A DNA stretch of 64,000 nt from Heterocephalus glaber (taxonomy: Eukaryota; Chordata; Mammalia; Rodentia; Bathyergidae), in NCBI RefSeq assembly GCF_000247695.1, contig NW_004624734.1, positions 17,174,983 to 17,238,982 of the forward strand, in the 5' to 3' direction. This document shows positions 48,361 through 59,759 of this stretch, piece after piece. Position 1 is the stretch's first letter. Every line of letters begins with the position of its first letter. A program made the position numbers and the translations under genes. The notes beneath the pieces are model-generated. The model saw only the letters and a program-made list of their open reading frames with translations. It did not search any database and was not told where the DNA came from.

Positions 48361-49355
48361 CAATGGTACCTGGGTTCACAAACTCAATTCTCACCAGGAT
48401 TCTGGTCAAAAAGAGAACTGGACAAGAACTAAATCAAATTTCCCCATTAAAAAAAAGTTCAACATCACTGGTCATCTGAGAGATGCAAATGAAAACAACA
48501 CTGAGTTTGGACCTCACTCCAGAAAGAATGGCTGCTATCAAGAAATCAACCAATAACAAATGCTGGCGGGGCTGTGGGGAAATCAGTATGGAGATATCTC
48601 CACACCTCAAAAAGCTAGGATGAGAGGTCCCATTTGACTCAGCTCTTCCCCTGCTGGGTGTCTTCCCAAAAGAATTAAAAACATAGTACCACAGCGATAC
48701 ATGTACACCCATGTTTATAGCTGCATAATTTGTAATAGCTAAATCTTGGAAACAGCCTAAATTCCCATAAACTGGTGACTGGATAAAGAAGATTTTTTTT
48801 AATAAAATGGAGTACTATTCAGCCATAAAGATTGAGAAACTAGAGACATTTATAGCTAAATCATTGCACATTGAGGCCATACACGTAAGTGAAATAAATA
48901 GGACACACACGTGTAAATACTGAATAGTTTCTCTCATGTGAGAAATTTAAAATGTAAATGAGGATCAAAATGTCTAATAGATAATGTGAAATAGGAAGAA
49001 AAGGTCCAAAGGGGAAGGGGAAGGGGAAGTGGGAGGGGAAAGAAATAGATATGAGAAAAGAAAAAAGTGGAAACAAAGTCTTTCTAAGTAGGGAGGAGTG
49101 GGGGAGTTGAAGGGAGGGGAGAGGAATGGGGAAAAAATAAAAACCAAGATATATCATGTGAAGGTGCAAATTCCCAGTGATGAATGTCATCACATTGTAC
49201 ACCTAAAATGTACCAATAAACTTAATGAATAAAAAATATTCCCCTATGAGGTCAACACTAAATCTAATTATTGACTTTAATTCATGTTCTTTTCCAACTT
49301 GGTTTGTGACCAGAGTTTTGGAAAAGAATCAAGTTCATGAACCAAGGTACCATTG
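48361..49355. mobile_element. Palindromic MITE-like element interrupted by a LINE-1 tail
   Basis: The outer ends are an exact 10-base inverted pair: caatggtacc at 48361-48370 and ggtaccattg at 49346-49355. Inward, the two arms remain clearly complementary for about 75 bases (for example ggttcacaaactcaattct against the complement of agaatcaagttcatgaacc, and ctggtc against gaccag). Between them lies a LINE-1 3' end. Removing it would leave a hairpin-like element of roughly 210 bases, the shape of a non-autonomous DNA transposon (Tc1/mariner-like by feel). The family is not identified. The right end abuts TA, but the left end shows TG, so a TA target duplication is not intact. Confidence 0.65.
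48448..49235 (+). mobile_element. LINE-1 3' end with G-rich tract, nested in the MITE-like element
   Basis: gttcaacatcactggtcatc, gagatgcaaatgaaaacaac, gctgtggggaaatcagtatgg, atggagtactattcagcc, then the tail taggaagaaaaggtcc, a tract with five G-runs at 49011-49038, aataaaaaccaagatat and the terminal aatgtaccaataaa. Imperfect flanking matches (aatttccccat / aatattcccctat) suggest a decayed target-site duplication. Confidence 0.85.
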
Positions 49356-49965
49356 TACACATGAAATTTGAAACAGGACAGGTAATTCTTTCAAGCAATA
49401 CATATAACATTTGTTATTCAGGAGAAAAATAAATAATCCACACCTTCAAAAAATTCAGATATCCCAGCTGAAAATTCAGTGGGTCAAATATAATGATACA
49501 GATGTGCTTGGCACTGTGGGACTACACTGGAGAGTCACTTAACTAAAATGTATGATGGAAGAAGCTTGGTTCTCTACTCAGTGAAAAATTAACAGTGATA
49601 ATAGTAAAGTAAATGGGAAGAGGAAGATTTAAGACTGAGTAAAAAAATGGCTGTTCAAAGAATTATACTCAATTCAATGTTGCTGTTGTATAAATGATGA
49701 GGCATCCAAAATATGATGACTAGTATTGGAGTTGGTGGGCTATTTTAGTTGTGCAGTCATCTGAAGAAACAGGTATTTTGAAAATAAGGCATTGACGTAC
49801 TCTAAGAAAAATTGTTTCTGAGATTCTCTTCATCCCTCTGGTGACTTCCAGAGACGATGCAGGGAACAGGGAATCAAATGGCTGTGCTGTGGGAAAATCA
49901 GTGAGGCAGGAGTTGGATGGTGGAAAAATTGAAATGATGAATTTATCTGTAAGAAATATCAGCAC
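49356..49965. other. Unassigned sequence
   Basis: Nothing recognised. The 119-codon minus frame at 49720-50079 runs into the LTR to the right and is not a gene. Confidence 0.4.
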
Positions 49966-49969
49966 ACAT

Positions 49970-50335
49970 AGATATCTTAGTCTACTTTTATTGCTGTAAG
50001 GGAAATCTGACACTGGAGAACTTACAAGCAAGGAGGGTTCATTCTGGTTCAGAAAGTATATCCATAGCCTGGTACCCATATCTGCTCTCCACTGGTTAGG
50101 GTCTTATGATTGACAGTGGAAACAGCTATGTACAGAAGAGAGGAAAGATGACAGTTCCTACAACAGTTAACTAATTCCTGGGAGAAAAGCAATGTATTCA
50201 TGAAATCAGGTTCTTGATAATCCCAAACAATTTTTGTAGGTACCTCCACCTTTCACTACCATTACATTGGGATCAAAACTTCTTCATGGTTTGTGTTGGC
50301 TACAAACCACATTTACAACATAGCAGAGGACAATT
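49970..50335 (-). mobile_element. Rodent-type MaLR LTR
   Basis: atcttagtctacttttattgctg, ggagggttcattctggttca, a central tctccactggttagggtc, then 'ggtacctccacctttcacta' and 'ttggctacaaacc'. Same order as the copies at 16.7, 20.5 and 54.9 kb, but more diverged. Confidence 0.5.
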
Positions 50336-51370
50336 GTGTATGGAAGGAAATTGTGAGAAAGAAGTGATTACTCAACACTGAAGTAGGTGGTGCTACATTT
50401 GTAACTGAAGTTAGAGCTCAAGAACTAATAATATATTTTGCTATATAAATCTTAAAAATAGAAATCATACAAAAGCACATTTAGTTCCTTTCACAGTGTA
50501 TTTCTAAATTTACTTTACAGACTTCTTAATCTTATAAGTATGTCTTTTAAAATTGTTCAACAAATTGTATTATTAAATCCTTAGAAGAAAGAATGTTTTT
50601 CTTACTACAAAATGTTAGGGTAAGAATCACCCAATGGGATCTAACTTATTTACAGACTAGAGAAGCTACTGAACACATCTTCTTATAAATTCTCCTTATG
50701 CATGCACAATTACTAGACTTGGTTTGGAGCAGGATATTAGCAATATTTCAGGTACTACTTGGTCTTTGAAATATAGGCGCCTTCTTTGGTATACTTTCAC
50801 TCCATGTATCCTGACTATGAAATGGTTATTTTCTCCCAAGCAGAGATCTTTTAGTAAGTGATCTTCTGCTTGGCATTTGTACAGATTAGAAAGCAGACCA
50901 GCTGGAGGTCCTACTAAATTAAAGTTTGCTTAGTATCAAGGACAACAGCTCAGACCACATCAACAAAGGAAAATACAGGTGTCTACATCAAAAGAGATTA
51001 GTTTACTTCTCATTCAGCAATTGTGAAAAATGTTTCTTGGTCATGATTTTTCAAGCAAAGAAATCACGTTTTGTAGGACCTCTGGTAGAGTTAGCAGGAT
51101 TTTATCTTTGTCTCTGTTTGCCTGGTTACATAGGTAAATAAAGGAAATTATGACAGCACAGATTTTGGTGAATTATCCATGCTCAAGTTATTATGTAAAC
51201 AGTATGTGCTTTCTATCAATAAAGGAAGATATAATAAAGTGAATGACTGAGCTTATTGTTCATTACATTACTGAAGATGGACAAGAAAAATTTACTTAGG
51301 TAATGGTAATTAAAAAGTAATACTTTTTGATGCAAAATTGACTATTCAAATCCGTGTCTTAAGATATTAA
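50336..51370. other. Unassigned sequence
   Basis: No gene or named repeat. Confidence 0.4.
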
Positions 51371-51374
51371 AGGA

Positions 51375-51726
51375 TTAATATAGATAACAGGACTTCAGGA
51401 GATAGATCTTTAGCTAAAGAGAAAGAGACCACGAGATGGAGGGTAATGGAGCGAAGGAGGAGAAGAGGATGAAAAAATTATTTTCTAGTTTTTTGAGACA
51501 GAGTCTTACTACGTAGTTTAGGCTGGCCTTGAACTCACTATGTAGTCCAGACTGGCCTCAAACTCATGGTGATGCTCCTGCCTCAGCCTCCCCAGTGCTG
51601 GGATTACAGGTGTGTGCCACCACACCGGGCTCTGAAAAAAGAATTGAAATGTGTTATGTACATGTACTTATTGCCCAGGAGGAAAGTAATCATTATGTGC
51701 TAGAAACATGTACTAAAAAATATTAA
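51375..51726 (+). mobile_element. LINE-1 3' tail interrupted by a B1 SINE
   Basis: The two halves, gagaccacgagatggagggtaatgg before and gaattgaaatgtgttatgtacatgtac after the B1, continue one LINE-1 tail of the type at 25.0 and 54.6 kb. Confidence 0.7.
51489..51632 (-). mobile_element. B1 SINE with the rodent 29-bp duplication
   Basis: Reverse B1: ttttttgagacagagtctta, then two near-copies of tagtttaggctggccttgaactca exactly 29 bases apart (51514 and 51543), then cctgcctcagcctccccagtg, gctgggattacaggtgtgtgcc, ending cacaccgggc. The tandem 29-mer is diagnostic of rodent B1, as opposed to primate Alu. It is nested in a LINE-1 tail. Confidence 0.95.
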
Positions 51727-52054
51727 AGTTGAAAAAGAAAGATTTTCAGGAAACATGTATTTTTCATTATATTCATGTGGACATATAAATATTTGTTAAA
51801 TATACGAGCATACACTATAGATACATGAACAATAAATACATATTTTCTGGTGTGTTTATATTATTACCGGAGCTGCAGGCATTTTGGCACTGGGTTTGAC
51901 ATAGAATACGGGCTCAAGGATAGAGAGGAACATAATGTTCCTTTCTCTAATCTTGTTAGAAATAGTTTCCATGATAGAACAAAGGAATGAACAGCAGTCT
52001 CTCTTCTTTTCCACCAAAAGGCCACATAACACAACTTTCATAAGTTCTATATAG

Positions 52055-52195
52055 CTTTTTTGTGACAAGGTCAAGCTAGGTAGTCCAGGCTGGACTTGAA
52101 CCACTATAGTATGTAGCCTAGGAACTTGCAGCAACTCTCCCGCCTCAGCCTCCTGTGTGCTGGGTTGACAGGTGTGTGCCACCATACCTAGCTTC
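52055..52195 (-). mobile_element. B1 SINE, older
   Basis: ttttttgtgacaaggtcaag, ggtagtccaggctggacttgaacc, gcctcagcctcctgtgtgctggg, acaggtgtgtgccaccatacc. More substitutions than the copy at 51.5 kb, and only a decayed second half of the 29-mer pair (gtagcctaggaacttg). Confidence 0.9.
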
Positions 52196-53265
52196 CAGTG
52201 TATGATCATTTAATCCGTAACAGAAATACAAACACTATAATCATATTGTTGAAAGGAAAATATAGAATGCTTTGTCTGTGGTTGGATATTCACCAATACC
52301 AGTGCAGGTCTTATTAGAGAAAATGATCTAATTGTGTGACCTTCCTTTTCTCAATATATTGTTAGGCTTTCTTTAGAAATTGTTTTTAAAGTAACTAATC
52401 ATTTAATTTGTTGGTTATTATTCATTTATCCATTCCCAACCACTATCGGTGTTTGGAGAAAAATATATTTTCAATACATTTTGTTTGGATGGATGAGTGG
52501 CTGCATGAATGGCCAAATGAACAGATAGGTAGAGAAATTAGTGCCTGAACATTTTTGAATAAGAAAACCAGATATGCTTCCATCTCCTCAGCTTTAGTGG
52601 GAAGAGATTAATCAGGGAACTCCAAGAAATAAAGTACCTTTATGCAACAGAAGGGCAAAATCTATTGCAATAACATTTGGGTTTCTGTAAAATCAATTTC
52701 GTATAAATCATTTGATTACCAGTCTGTGTTTCCTCTGAATTGCTAAGTACCACCCACGCTACTGATTTAGAAGAATTTCCTATACATGAGATGGGCATAT
52801 GCAAATTAAAATATCAATGACTAAAATGACATATGGCTTAATCTTTGCTTTGAATGCAATCTTATCAGGTGTGAAAATCTTTAACTGGAGATAGACTGCA
52901 TCCTGACAGTAAGAACTTTAATTTTTTTTTCCTTTTCCAAACCGCAGTTACTGCTTTATCGTAAGTTTAATCAGAGACAGAGTAAATGTGTTTGTTTTGT
53001 ACCCTCGTTACAGTCAACCTGCTAAAACTAGAGGAGCATATTGGAAACATAATCTGCAGTGACATTTGGAGACTGATGGCCAATTCTTTCCACCTGTTAC
53101 CACGTAAGTGCATCCAGGGGCATCTCAAGCAGTTTGAAAATCCCCTCAGGTGCAGAAAAGATAAAAGGTGCTTTGAAAATATACATATGTTAGAAATTTG
53201 TTTCTTCTTCTTTCCACAAGAGTCTATCTTTTGATTGATTTCTATCAATTCTTTTACAGCAGAGA
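52196..53265. other. Unassigned sequence
   Basis: Opposed frames of 82 and 93 codons at 52967-53248 overlap and neither has family features. No gene called. Confidence 0.4.
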
Positions 53266-53267
53266 TA

Positions 53268-53415
53268 TTATTTTTTAAAATTAAGTTTATTGGTACATTT
53301 TAGGTATACATAATGATTACATTCATCACAGGGACTTGTACCTGTATGTGGTTCATCTTGATTCTTATTTGTTCCCATTCCCCTACCCTCTCCCTTTTCC
53401 CCATCTTCTCAAAAT
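53268..53415 (-). mobile_element. LINE-1 3' terminal fragment
   Basis: ttattggtacattttaggta, then attacattcatcacagggac and tgtacctgtatgtggttcatc, is the reversed LINE-1 terminus as at 5.0 and 5.9 kb. Only the last ~150 bases are present. Confidence 0.8.
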
Positions 53416-54570
53416 TTTATGTCAAGATGTGAAAAAATGCACTTAACTTGCTGTTTTTCTGGTTTATACTATTTTTCCTATTCTCACTGTCCATGCATAT
53501 GTTCCTGTTTTCAAGGGTTTTTATTAATATCATCACTACTCTGTTTTCTACAGTTAGTGTTTTCAGTATCTAAATAGGAAAAGTTTCAAAACTTACCTCT
53601 TGTGTCTACTGTTTTCTGACAATAGAGACGTAGAGGAGAATGGGGCAAATACAATTTCTCAAAAATCATAATGGAAGTTTTATTTGGCTGTACTGCTCAC
53701 TTCCCACCCTTCTACATGTCAGTTAGGCTCTTCTTGAGTGGTACATGTTTCCCAACTAGGCATTCGGTGCACTATTGGGAGCATTATAATTAAGACTATG
53801 CCAAGGTTAGTTGTAGCTAATAGTACTTATTAATCACAACAGCACTCATAATATCAATACATTCTGATATATGAGAAGAAAATTGTCCAATGCCTCATCA
53901 AATACACATAGTTGAATTAGTCATGGGATCTATTATTTTTTTTTTTGAAAATTTGGTACCTTGTCCTACATAGAAGATGGTAATAACATAACTCTGGGGT
54001 AAAGAAGGGATGAGGGCATGAAAAATGTTAAACAGAACATGTACAATAAACCAAAGAATTTAGAGTCTACACATTTAGTTTATGGTACATAAGTACAGTT
54101 GGCATAGTGCATAATAAATAAGGAATAAAGAAAATGTATCCTGAAAACTTCTTTACTCTTTCTCCATGATAACTCTTAGGTTGTATTGGCTAATTTTGGT
54201 AAAATTAATATATGCATATTTTTAAAATTATCACAGTCTTTGATATTTAAGTTATCTAGTGTAATATTTTGAAATGAAAGGATAGTATATAAAATTGTTT
54301 CTACAGGGATATCTTTATTTTTAGCATAAAAGTAAAATAAGCTTATTACAAATGTTTTCCAGAGTAAAAGAACACAAGTAGAAAGTGTGAACATCACTGT
54401 AATCTCACAAATCTAAGACAGATACTAATAAAATTTAATTGCTCCATTTCATTTTTTAGACGTTAACATTTTGTTTTTTACAAATCTGAATTCATTTTTA
54501 AAAGCAATTTTATTCTACATTTTCCATTACAATTAATATCTGAGACAATCACCAGACTTTTTCTTTTTAA
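53416..54570. other. Unassigned sequence
   Basis: No gene or named repeat. Confidence 0.4.
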
Positions 54571-54574
54571 GAAC

Positions 54575-54780
54575 AATTGTTTTAATGAGGAAATAGGGAG
54601 ATAAATCTTTTGCAAACTGGAAGAGTATTCAGAGATGGAAGGAGAGCAGAGAGAGGGGAAAGAAATGGAATAAAAAGAATTACAATGTATTAAGTGCATG
54701 TACCTAGCCTCTAAGATGAATGTAAACCTTATCTCCTGCAATCATGTACTAAAGGTTATGAAAAGATGAGATAAATTTGT
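54575..54780 (+). mobile_element. LINE-1 3' tail fragment
   Basis: aatagggagataaatctttt, cagagatggaaggagagcag, gtattaagtgcatgtacc and the closing cttatctcctgcaatcatg match the tail at 24.95-25.12 kb. Confidence 0.7.
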
Positions 54781-54904
54781 AAATTCTTCTTATTTAAAGG
54801 ATCATATTCCATTATATGAATATATATTAATGTATTTCAATTTAAATCTTCTCGAACATCCAGGTTGTTATACACTTTTATTATAATAATCGTGACTCAA
54901 ATAG

Positions 54905-55275
54905 TTTATGTGTTAATCCAATTGCTGTTGTTACAACAAAAAGTACCTGAGATAATCTACTTAAAAAAAGAAAAAGTTCATTTGGCTCACAGGTTCAGAG
55001 GTTCCAGTGTATGTCTAATTAGCCCTATGTTGTCTTAGGCCAATGGCAAGACAACACACACTACAGGGTAGGCATAGTGGAGCAAAAGTGTGCATCTCAT
55101 GGTGGCTGAGAAGCAAGTAAAGGATAACGGAAAGAATCAAGGTCACTATGCCCCTTCAAGGACACGCCCCCAATGACAGGAAGACCTCCACTTCCGAAAG
55201 ATTTCACCACTTCCCCACAGTCCCATGCCCTGGGAACCAAGCAACTAACATACTGGACCTTGGGGTACATTATCT
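54905..55275 (-). mobile_element. Rodent-type MaLR LTR
   Basis: aattgctgttgttacaacaa, agtacctgagataatctac, aagttcatttggctcacagg, atctcatggtggctgagaag, gccccttcaaggacacgccc, caatgacaggaagacctcc, ending ggaccttggggtac. A good reversed copy of the ERVL-MaLR LTR. Confidence 0.7.
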
Positions 55276-56500
55276 AAAAATATATATGTAATTTTTATGT
55301 ATCTGTATTATGTATAATTTTCTTAAAATTTCCAAAGTTAAAATAATTTGAAAAGATTATAGAATTTTAAATCCACGTTGGTAAATAATGATAAATTACT
55401 TTGCAACAATTTTAGCAACTTATATCTATTTCCACAGTGTATGAAAATGTTTTTTATTTTCCCAGATAAAAGTTAATATTATTATTAGTTTGCTGATAAA
55501 AATGTGTTATTTTCTATGGGTTAATCTCCATTTATTTGATTACAATACAAGTTTGAAGATATCTACATGTGGCTTTAGTCCATTATATTCTTTTAGTACT
55601 TGTTTGTTCATATCTTTTATTGTGGGTATTTATCTGATAGCCTCTACTAATGAAATTAAAGACTAAATGTTTAAAATTGTTTTAATATTAGTACTATAAA
55701 ACTATAAGATACATATTTGGTAGGAATTTATCTTGAAAATTCTGTTGAATGTTATGTTTCTAAATCTAATTAAAATATCCTTAAAATCAAATTCAACACT
55801 GAGCTAGTGTTCTTAAGTGTCTTAATACTTTCTATTGTCAGTACAAGTGAGTTTAAAAATTGTGCAAATGTGTTGAAAATCATCTAAATGCCATTTCTAA
55901 GGAAGGTGGGGGGATAATACAATTTCATGCCACAGACTAATGGACACCTGAGAATTAATAGAAATTCTTGTCCTTAACCTAGGTTAGATTATCTCCAGGC
56001 TCATGAAGGTGAAAGGTTAACGTTAAGTCAATTACTACGCCATAGAGTTTCTTGATTTACAGTCTATTATGTTTTGAACATTTTCAATTAAACTGTCACA
56101 TTGGACATTAACTTATGAGACCTTTTTACTTTCCTTCCTCTACTGAAGGTGACTGTTTATCCTCCCATGAGTTCAAGACCTCAAAATAAGAGACTGAATT
56201 TCTTTCATGATTTGAGTCCTTCTTTTCCCCCCACCGGTAAGAAAAAGAACCGAGGAGAGTTCTGTAGCTTGGAGAGGCAGGATTGGTTTGTTCACTCTGT
56301 AAAAGAATGGATATGTAATGAATAATCCCTTAGATAAATAAATAAAGCTCAAGGTAAATATGTTAGGCAAATTTCCCACTTGTTTTTTCTTAAGATGTTT
56401 GGTGTAGTCAGCATTTGCAAGGGAATCGATTTAATATAGGACACACATTTATAGGATTATTGTTTTTACCCAAAAAGTCAAATGCAGAAGAGTTCAAGAG
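55276..56500. other. Unassigned AT-rich sequence
   Basis: No gene or named repeat. Confidence 0.4.
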
Positions 56501-56504
56501 ATCT

Positions 56505-56830
56505 GTTCCGGTGCTAGAGACCAGGATAATCCAACTGAGGGCCTGGATCCCATGGCAATGTCCTCCAGGAGTCTGGCTGAAGGCCTAGAGACCATAACAA
56601 TGTCTCATGCAAGTCTGTATCAAGGATTTGCACCAGGAAGGCCCAAGGGCCAAGGGCGAAAGCTGGAAATTCTGCACCCTCAGCGTGAAGGGTCTGTGCC
56701 AGAAGGCTGAGGGATCTACACTGGAGCCAGGAAGCCACGCTCAAAACAAAGGCAAAGACCAGAGCTCCCCTGAAGAGAACAGCAGTCATCTCTGGCAACA
56801 GTGAGGACCTAAGCTCTTCCATTGACTGGG
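56505..56830. other. GC-richer patch with faint ~43-bp periodicity, unidentified
   Basis: Roughly 320 bases clearly richer in G+C than their surroundings. Segments such as ggcctggatcccatggcaatg and ggcctagagaccataacaatg, each followed by a gagtctgg/aagtctgt phrase, recur at about 43-46 bases. Degenerate further units may follow up to 56730. A frame of 102 codons is open on the minus strand through the repeat. I do not recognise it. It may be part of a retroelement 5' region or LTR. Confidence 0.4.
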
Positions 56831-58405
56831 AGCAGCTGGGAGTGTTTCAGGAAAACCAGCCACAGCAAAGCTTCTTCTGGGAAATCAGCAGAATATTGGT
56901 AACTTCTAGAGAGGATGTAGAAAACGTTTGCCAGCAATCCTGAAGGGAAAGCTCTAGCTTTGAAAAACAAAGCTTTTGTGGAAGGCAATTTTGGTAATTC
57001 ATATTTAAAAAAATAAATAAATAAATGCAGTCAAAATGTAGACCTGTTTCTTTTAAAAATAGAATCACTCTGACTACCTATAACTCTTTGAATAAGAATA
57101 GAACTCTCATGTAATTAAATACTGTAGGCATAATCCTTTAGAAATTGAAAACTTTAGAATCCTATGCATAGAAAATTTCTTTTTTATACTTAAAAATTAA
57201 ACTGGGTAGATATACCCATAAAATATATCTGGAGATTTACAAATAAATATATATTTTGGAGTTGATGTTATGATTGGTTTGCTTTTTATGCTTACTTTTT
57301 TCTGCTTTCCTATCATGAACATTACTTATTGGTTAATTAAAAAGTTAGCTTCTATGGAAAATACATTTATATAGATTAATGTTTAGTGACATCAACTTGT
57401 GCATGCCATATTAAATTTTGAATGATAGTTACACAACAGTATAGTATGGCACTATTGAACAAATATACCATATATAATGTTGATAATCAAAGCTAGGCTA
57501 CTTAAACCAAAATGTGGTCTTCACAGGATGAACTTATAAGTAGTTTAACTTGTTTTCTTTTTTAACTTTTTAAATAATTCAATAGTAAATATAAACTATA
57601 TAATAAAATTGTTTTGTAAATTATGATCAAATGTCTATGGGTGCAAGTAGCTATTAAGAAACTGAAATGTGTATTTCTACTCAAATGAATTTCAAGTTAT
57701 TTTCTCATTTTATGCCTCTAATAAGGATTTCAGGGCTATGTCATTTCCATTTTTTTCATAACTTGCTCTTTTTCCAGTTTATAAATATTAGGTTGGTTGT
57801 GAGTATTGTCTGTATCACATCTATTTGAACTGCAGAACATTTACCACACATCCAGCCAACCGAATCAAAGCCAACATTTTAGCAAAGCCTCAGGTAACTC
57901 ATATGAACATCAGCATTTTATGCACTGAGTTTTACCTATCAAGTTTACTAAGTTGTCACTTCCTTATTGATGCTTCTCTTGACTACCCCAGGAAAAATAC
58001 CAGAACTCGTTTCTCTTAATCTCTCTCCTCTAAATTATTTTCACCATAGCACTTACCATGATCTCCTCTTGTAGTTAACATTTATTATATGTGTGTTAGG
58101 TATTTTCATGATTTAAGTCTCTGCTTTTTTTCCTGAATTTAGGGGAATTCAGTGGGGTTATCTGGTTCTGACAAACATTAAGTTTTCATAATTAGGAAGT
58201 TAACTGAATCAAAATCAAGAGAAGAAATAGGATCAATATTTATCCACAAATTTTTCTTGAAATGTTACCATATACTGCACGTGTACACTGCACAGCTTAG
58301 TTCAAAATTCCTACCTGCATGAAACCTTCTAGTCAGCGGAAGTGATATGCAAAATAAATGTTTTGTACTTGCTACAGCTTAGGTCTGAAGTAATCCCTAA
58401 AGTCA
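56831..58405. other. Unassigned AT-rich sequence
   Basis: (AAAT)n patch at 57006-57026. No gene or named repeat. Confidence 0.4.
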
Positions 58406-58409
58406 GTCC

Positions 58410-58755
58410 TATGGGGCAAAAGCTTGGTGCTCCAGTGTGATGCATTTGGAGGTAACGGAACTTTTAAGAGATGGGGCTGAATGGGAAATCTTGCAGGCAC
58501 TGGGGTCATGCTTGCAAGTGGACAGTACATTCCAGCCCCTTCTATGTTTTGCCTCCACTCCAGGAGGTGAGTGGTTTTCCTCCACCACACTCTCCCCATT
58601 GTCATGTGCTGCCTTGGCACAGACCCAAAAGCAATGGGACCAATTGATCACGGGCTGAAATCTTCAAAACTGAGAGCCAAAATGAACCTTTTTGTCTAAA
58701 TCAGTTGATGATTTCAGGTGTTTGTTACAACAATGAAAAGCTAATTAACATGATG
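58410..58755 (+). mobile_element. Rodent-type MaLR LTR
   Basis: gcaaaagcttggtgctcc, gcatttggaggtaacggaac, ttttaagagatggggctgaatgg, ccattgtcatgtgctgccttgg, acccaaaagcaatgggacc, tcaaaactgagagccaaaatgaacc, gatttcaggtgtttgttac, ending aaaagctaattaaca. Most of the forward LTR is present. Overlapping frames on both strands here are repeat-derived. Confidence 0.75.
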
Positions 58756-59210
58756 CACTAAATAGTGGATGATGTCAAGGAAAAAATATTGGATGAGGGA
58801 AACATGCAGCATTTGTAAAAACCAAAGGGCACTGCATTTAATGTGGGGACTCTACACTGGTCCCCTCCACCACTCTCCCATGTGTGAAGTGGGTACCTGA
58901 CTATGCACTTTCCCATCCCATTGTGCGCATTCTAACCTCAGATTTAGATGAATGATTAATTCACCTAAATTTGGGGTCGCTGAACTATAGGCTATCTGAG
59001 AGTATAGTGTGTGACAGATCTTATGTTAATTCTCATGTCACAGTTCACGAACTGACCAGAAAAAGATGATTAGTAAATATCTGAGGATGATTAGTAAATA
59101 TCTGTGGAATATTGAAGGATAAAAACAGCATGTTGAAGAGGAATCTGGACTCCTGTGTTCATTTTGACAGCAATCACAATTGGCAAGATATGAAATCAAC
59201 ATAAGGGTCA
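58756..59210. other. Unassigned sequence
   Basis: A near-duplicate of about 22 bases (gatgattagtaaatatctg) occurs at 59066 and 59087. Otherwise nothing. Confidence 0.4.
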
Positions 59211-59214
59211 TAGG

Positions 59215-59745
59215 TGGATGGATGAATAAAGAAAATGTGACATATATACACACACTGGAATACTATTTAGCCATCGAGAAGAAGGAAATCCTGCCATTTG
59301 CAAACCTATGAAAGAGGTTGGAGGATGTTATGTTAGTGAATTAAACCAGTTGCAGAAAGACACACATTGTATGATTTCATTTAGAAGTGTAATTTTAGAA
59401 AATTGATGTCATAGAACTAGAGAGTAGAATGTTTGTTGCCTAGGGCTGAGGTAGTTGGGAGAGGAGGAAGTAGTTAAGGTGATGGTGAACAAAATCTTAG
59501 TAAGACAGAAGGAGTAAATTCAAGAGACCTACTGTACAACATGGTGCATGTAGTTAATAACAGCATATTGTATTCTTGAAAAGTGGTAAGGGGGCGGATC
59601 CTGTGCTCTCACTAGCAAATGATACCTACATGAATTATGCATATGTTGATTGGCTAGAGTTAGTCACACGATGTATGTGTATACTTCCAAATATCATGTT
59701 GTACATAATAAGTAGAGTATATGCAACTTTATCTCTTATTTTAAA
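59215..59745 (+). mobile_element. L1M-type LINE-1 3' end
   Basis: gaataaagaaaatgtgacat, actggaatactatttagcc, gaaggaaatcctgccatttg, cacacattgtatgatttcat, tagaatgtttgttgcctagggctg, acagcatattgtattcttg, ending near accaatatca-like ttccaaatatcatgttgtac. The standard order of an old mammalian LINE-1 3' untranslated region. Confidence 0.8.
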
Positions 59746-59759
59746 ATAAAAATAGAAGA

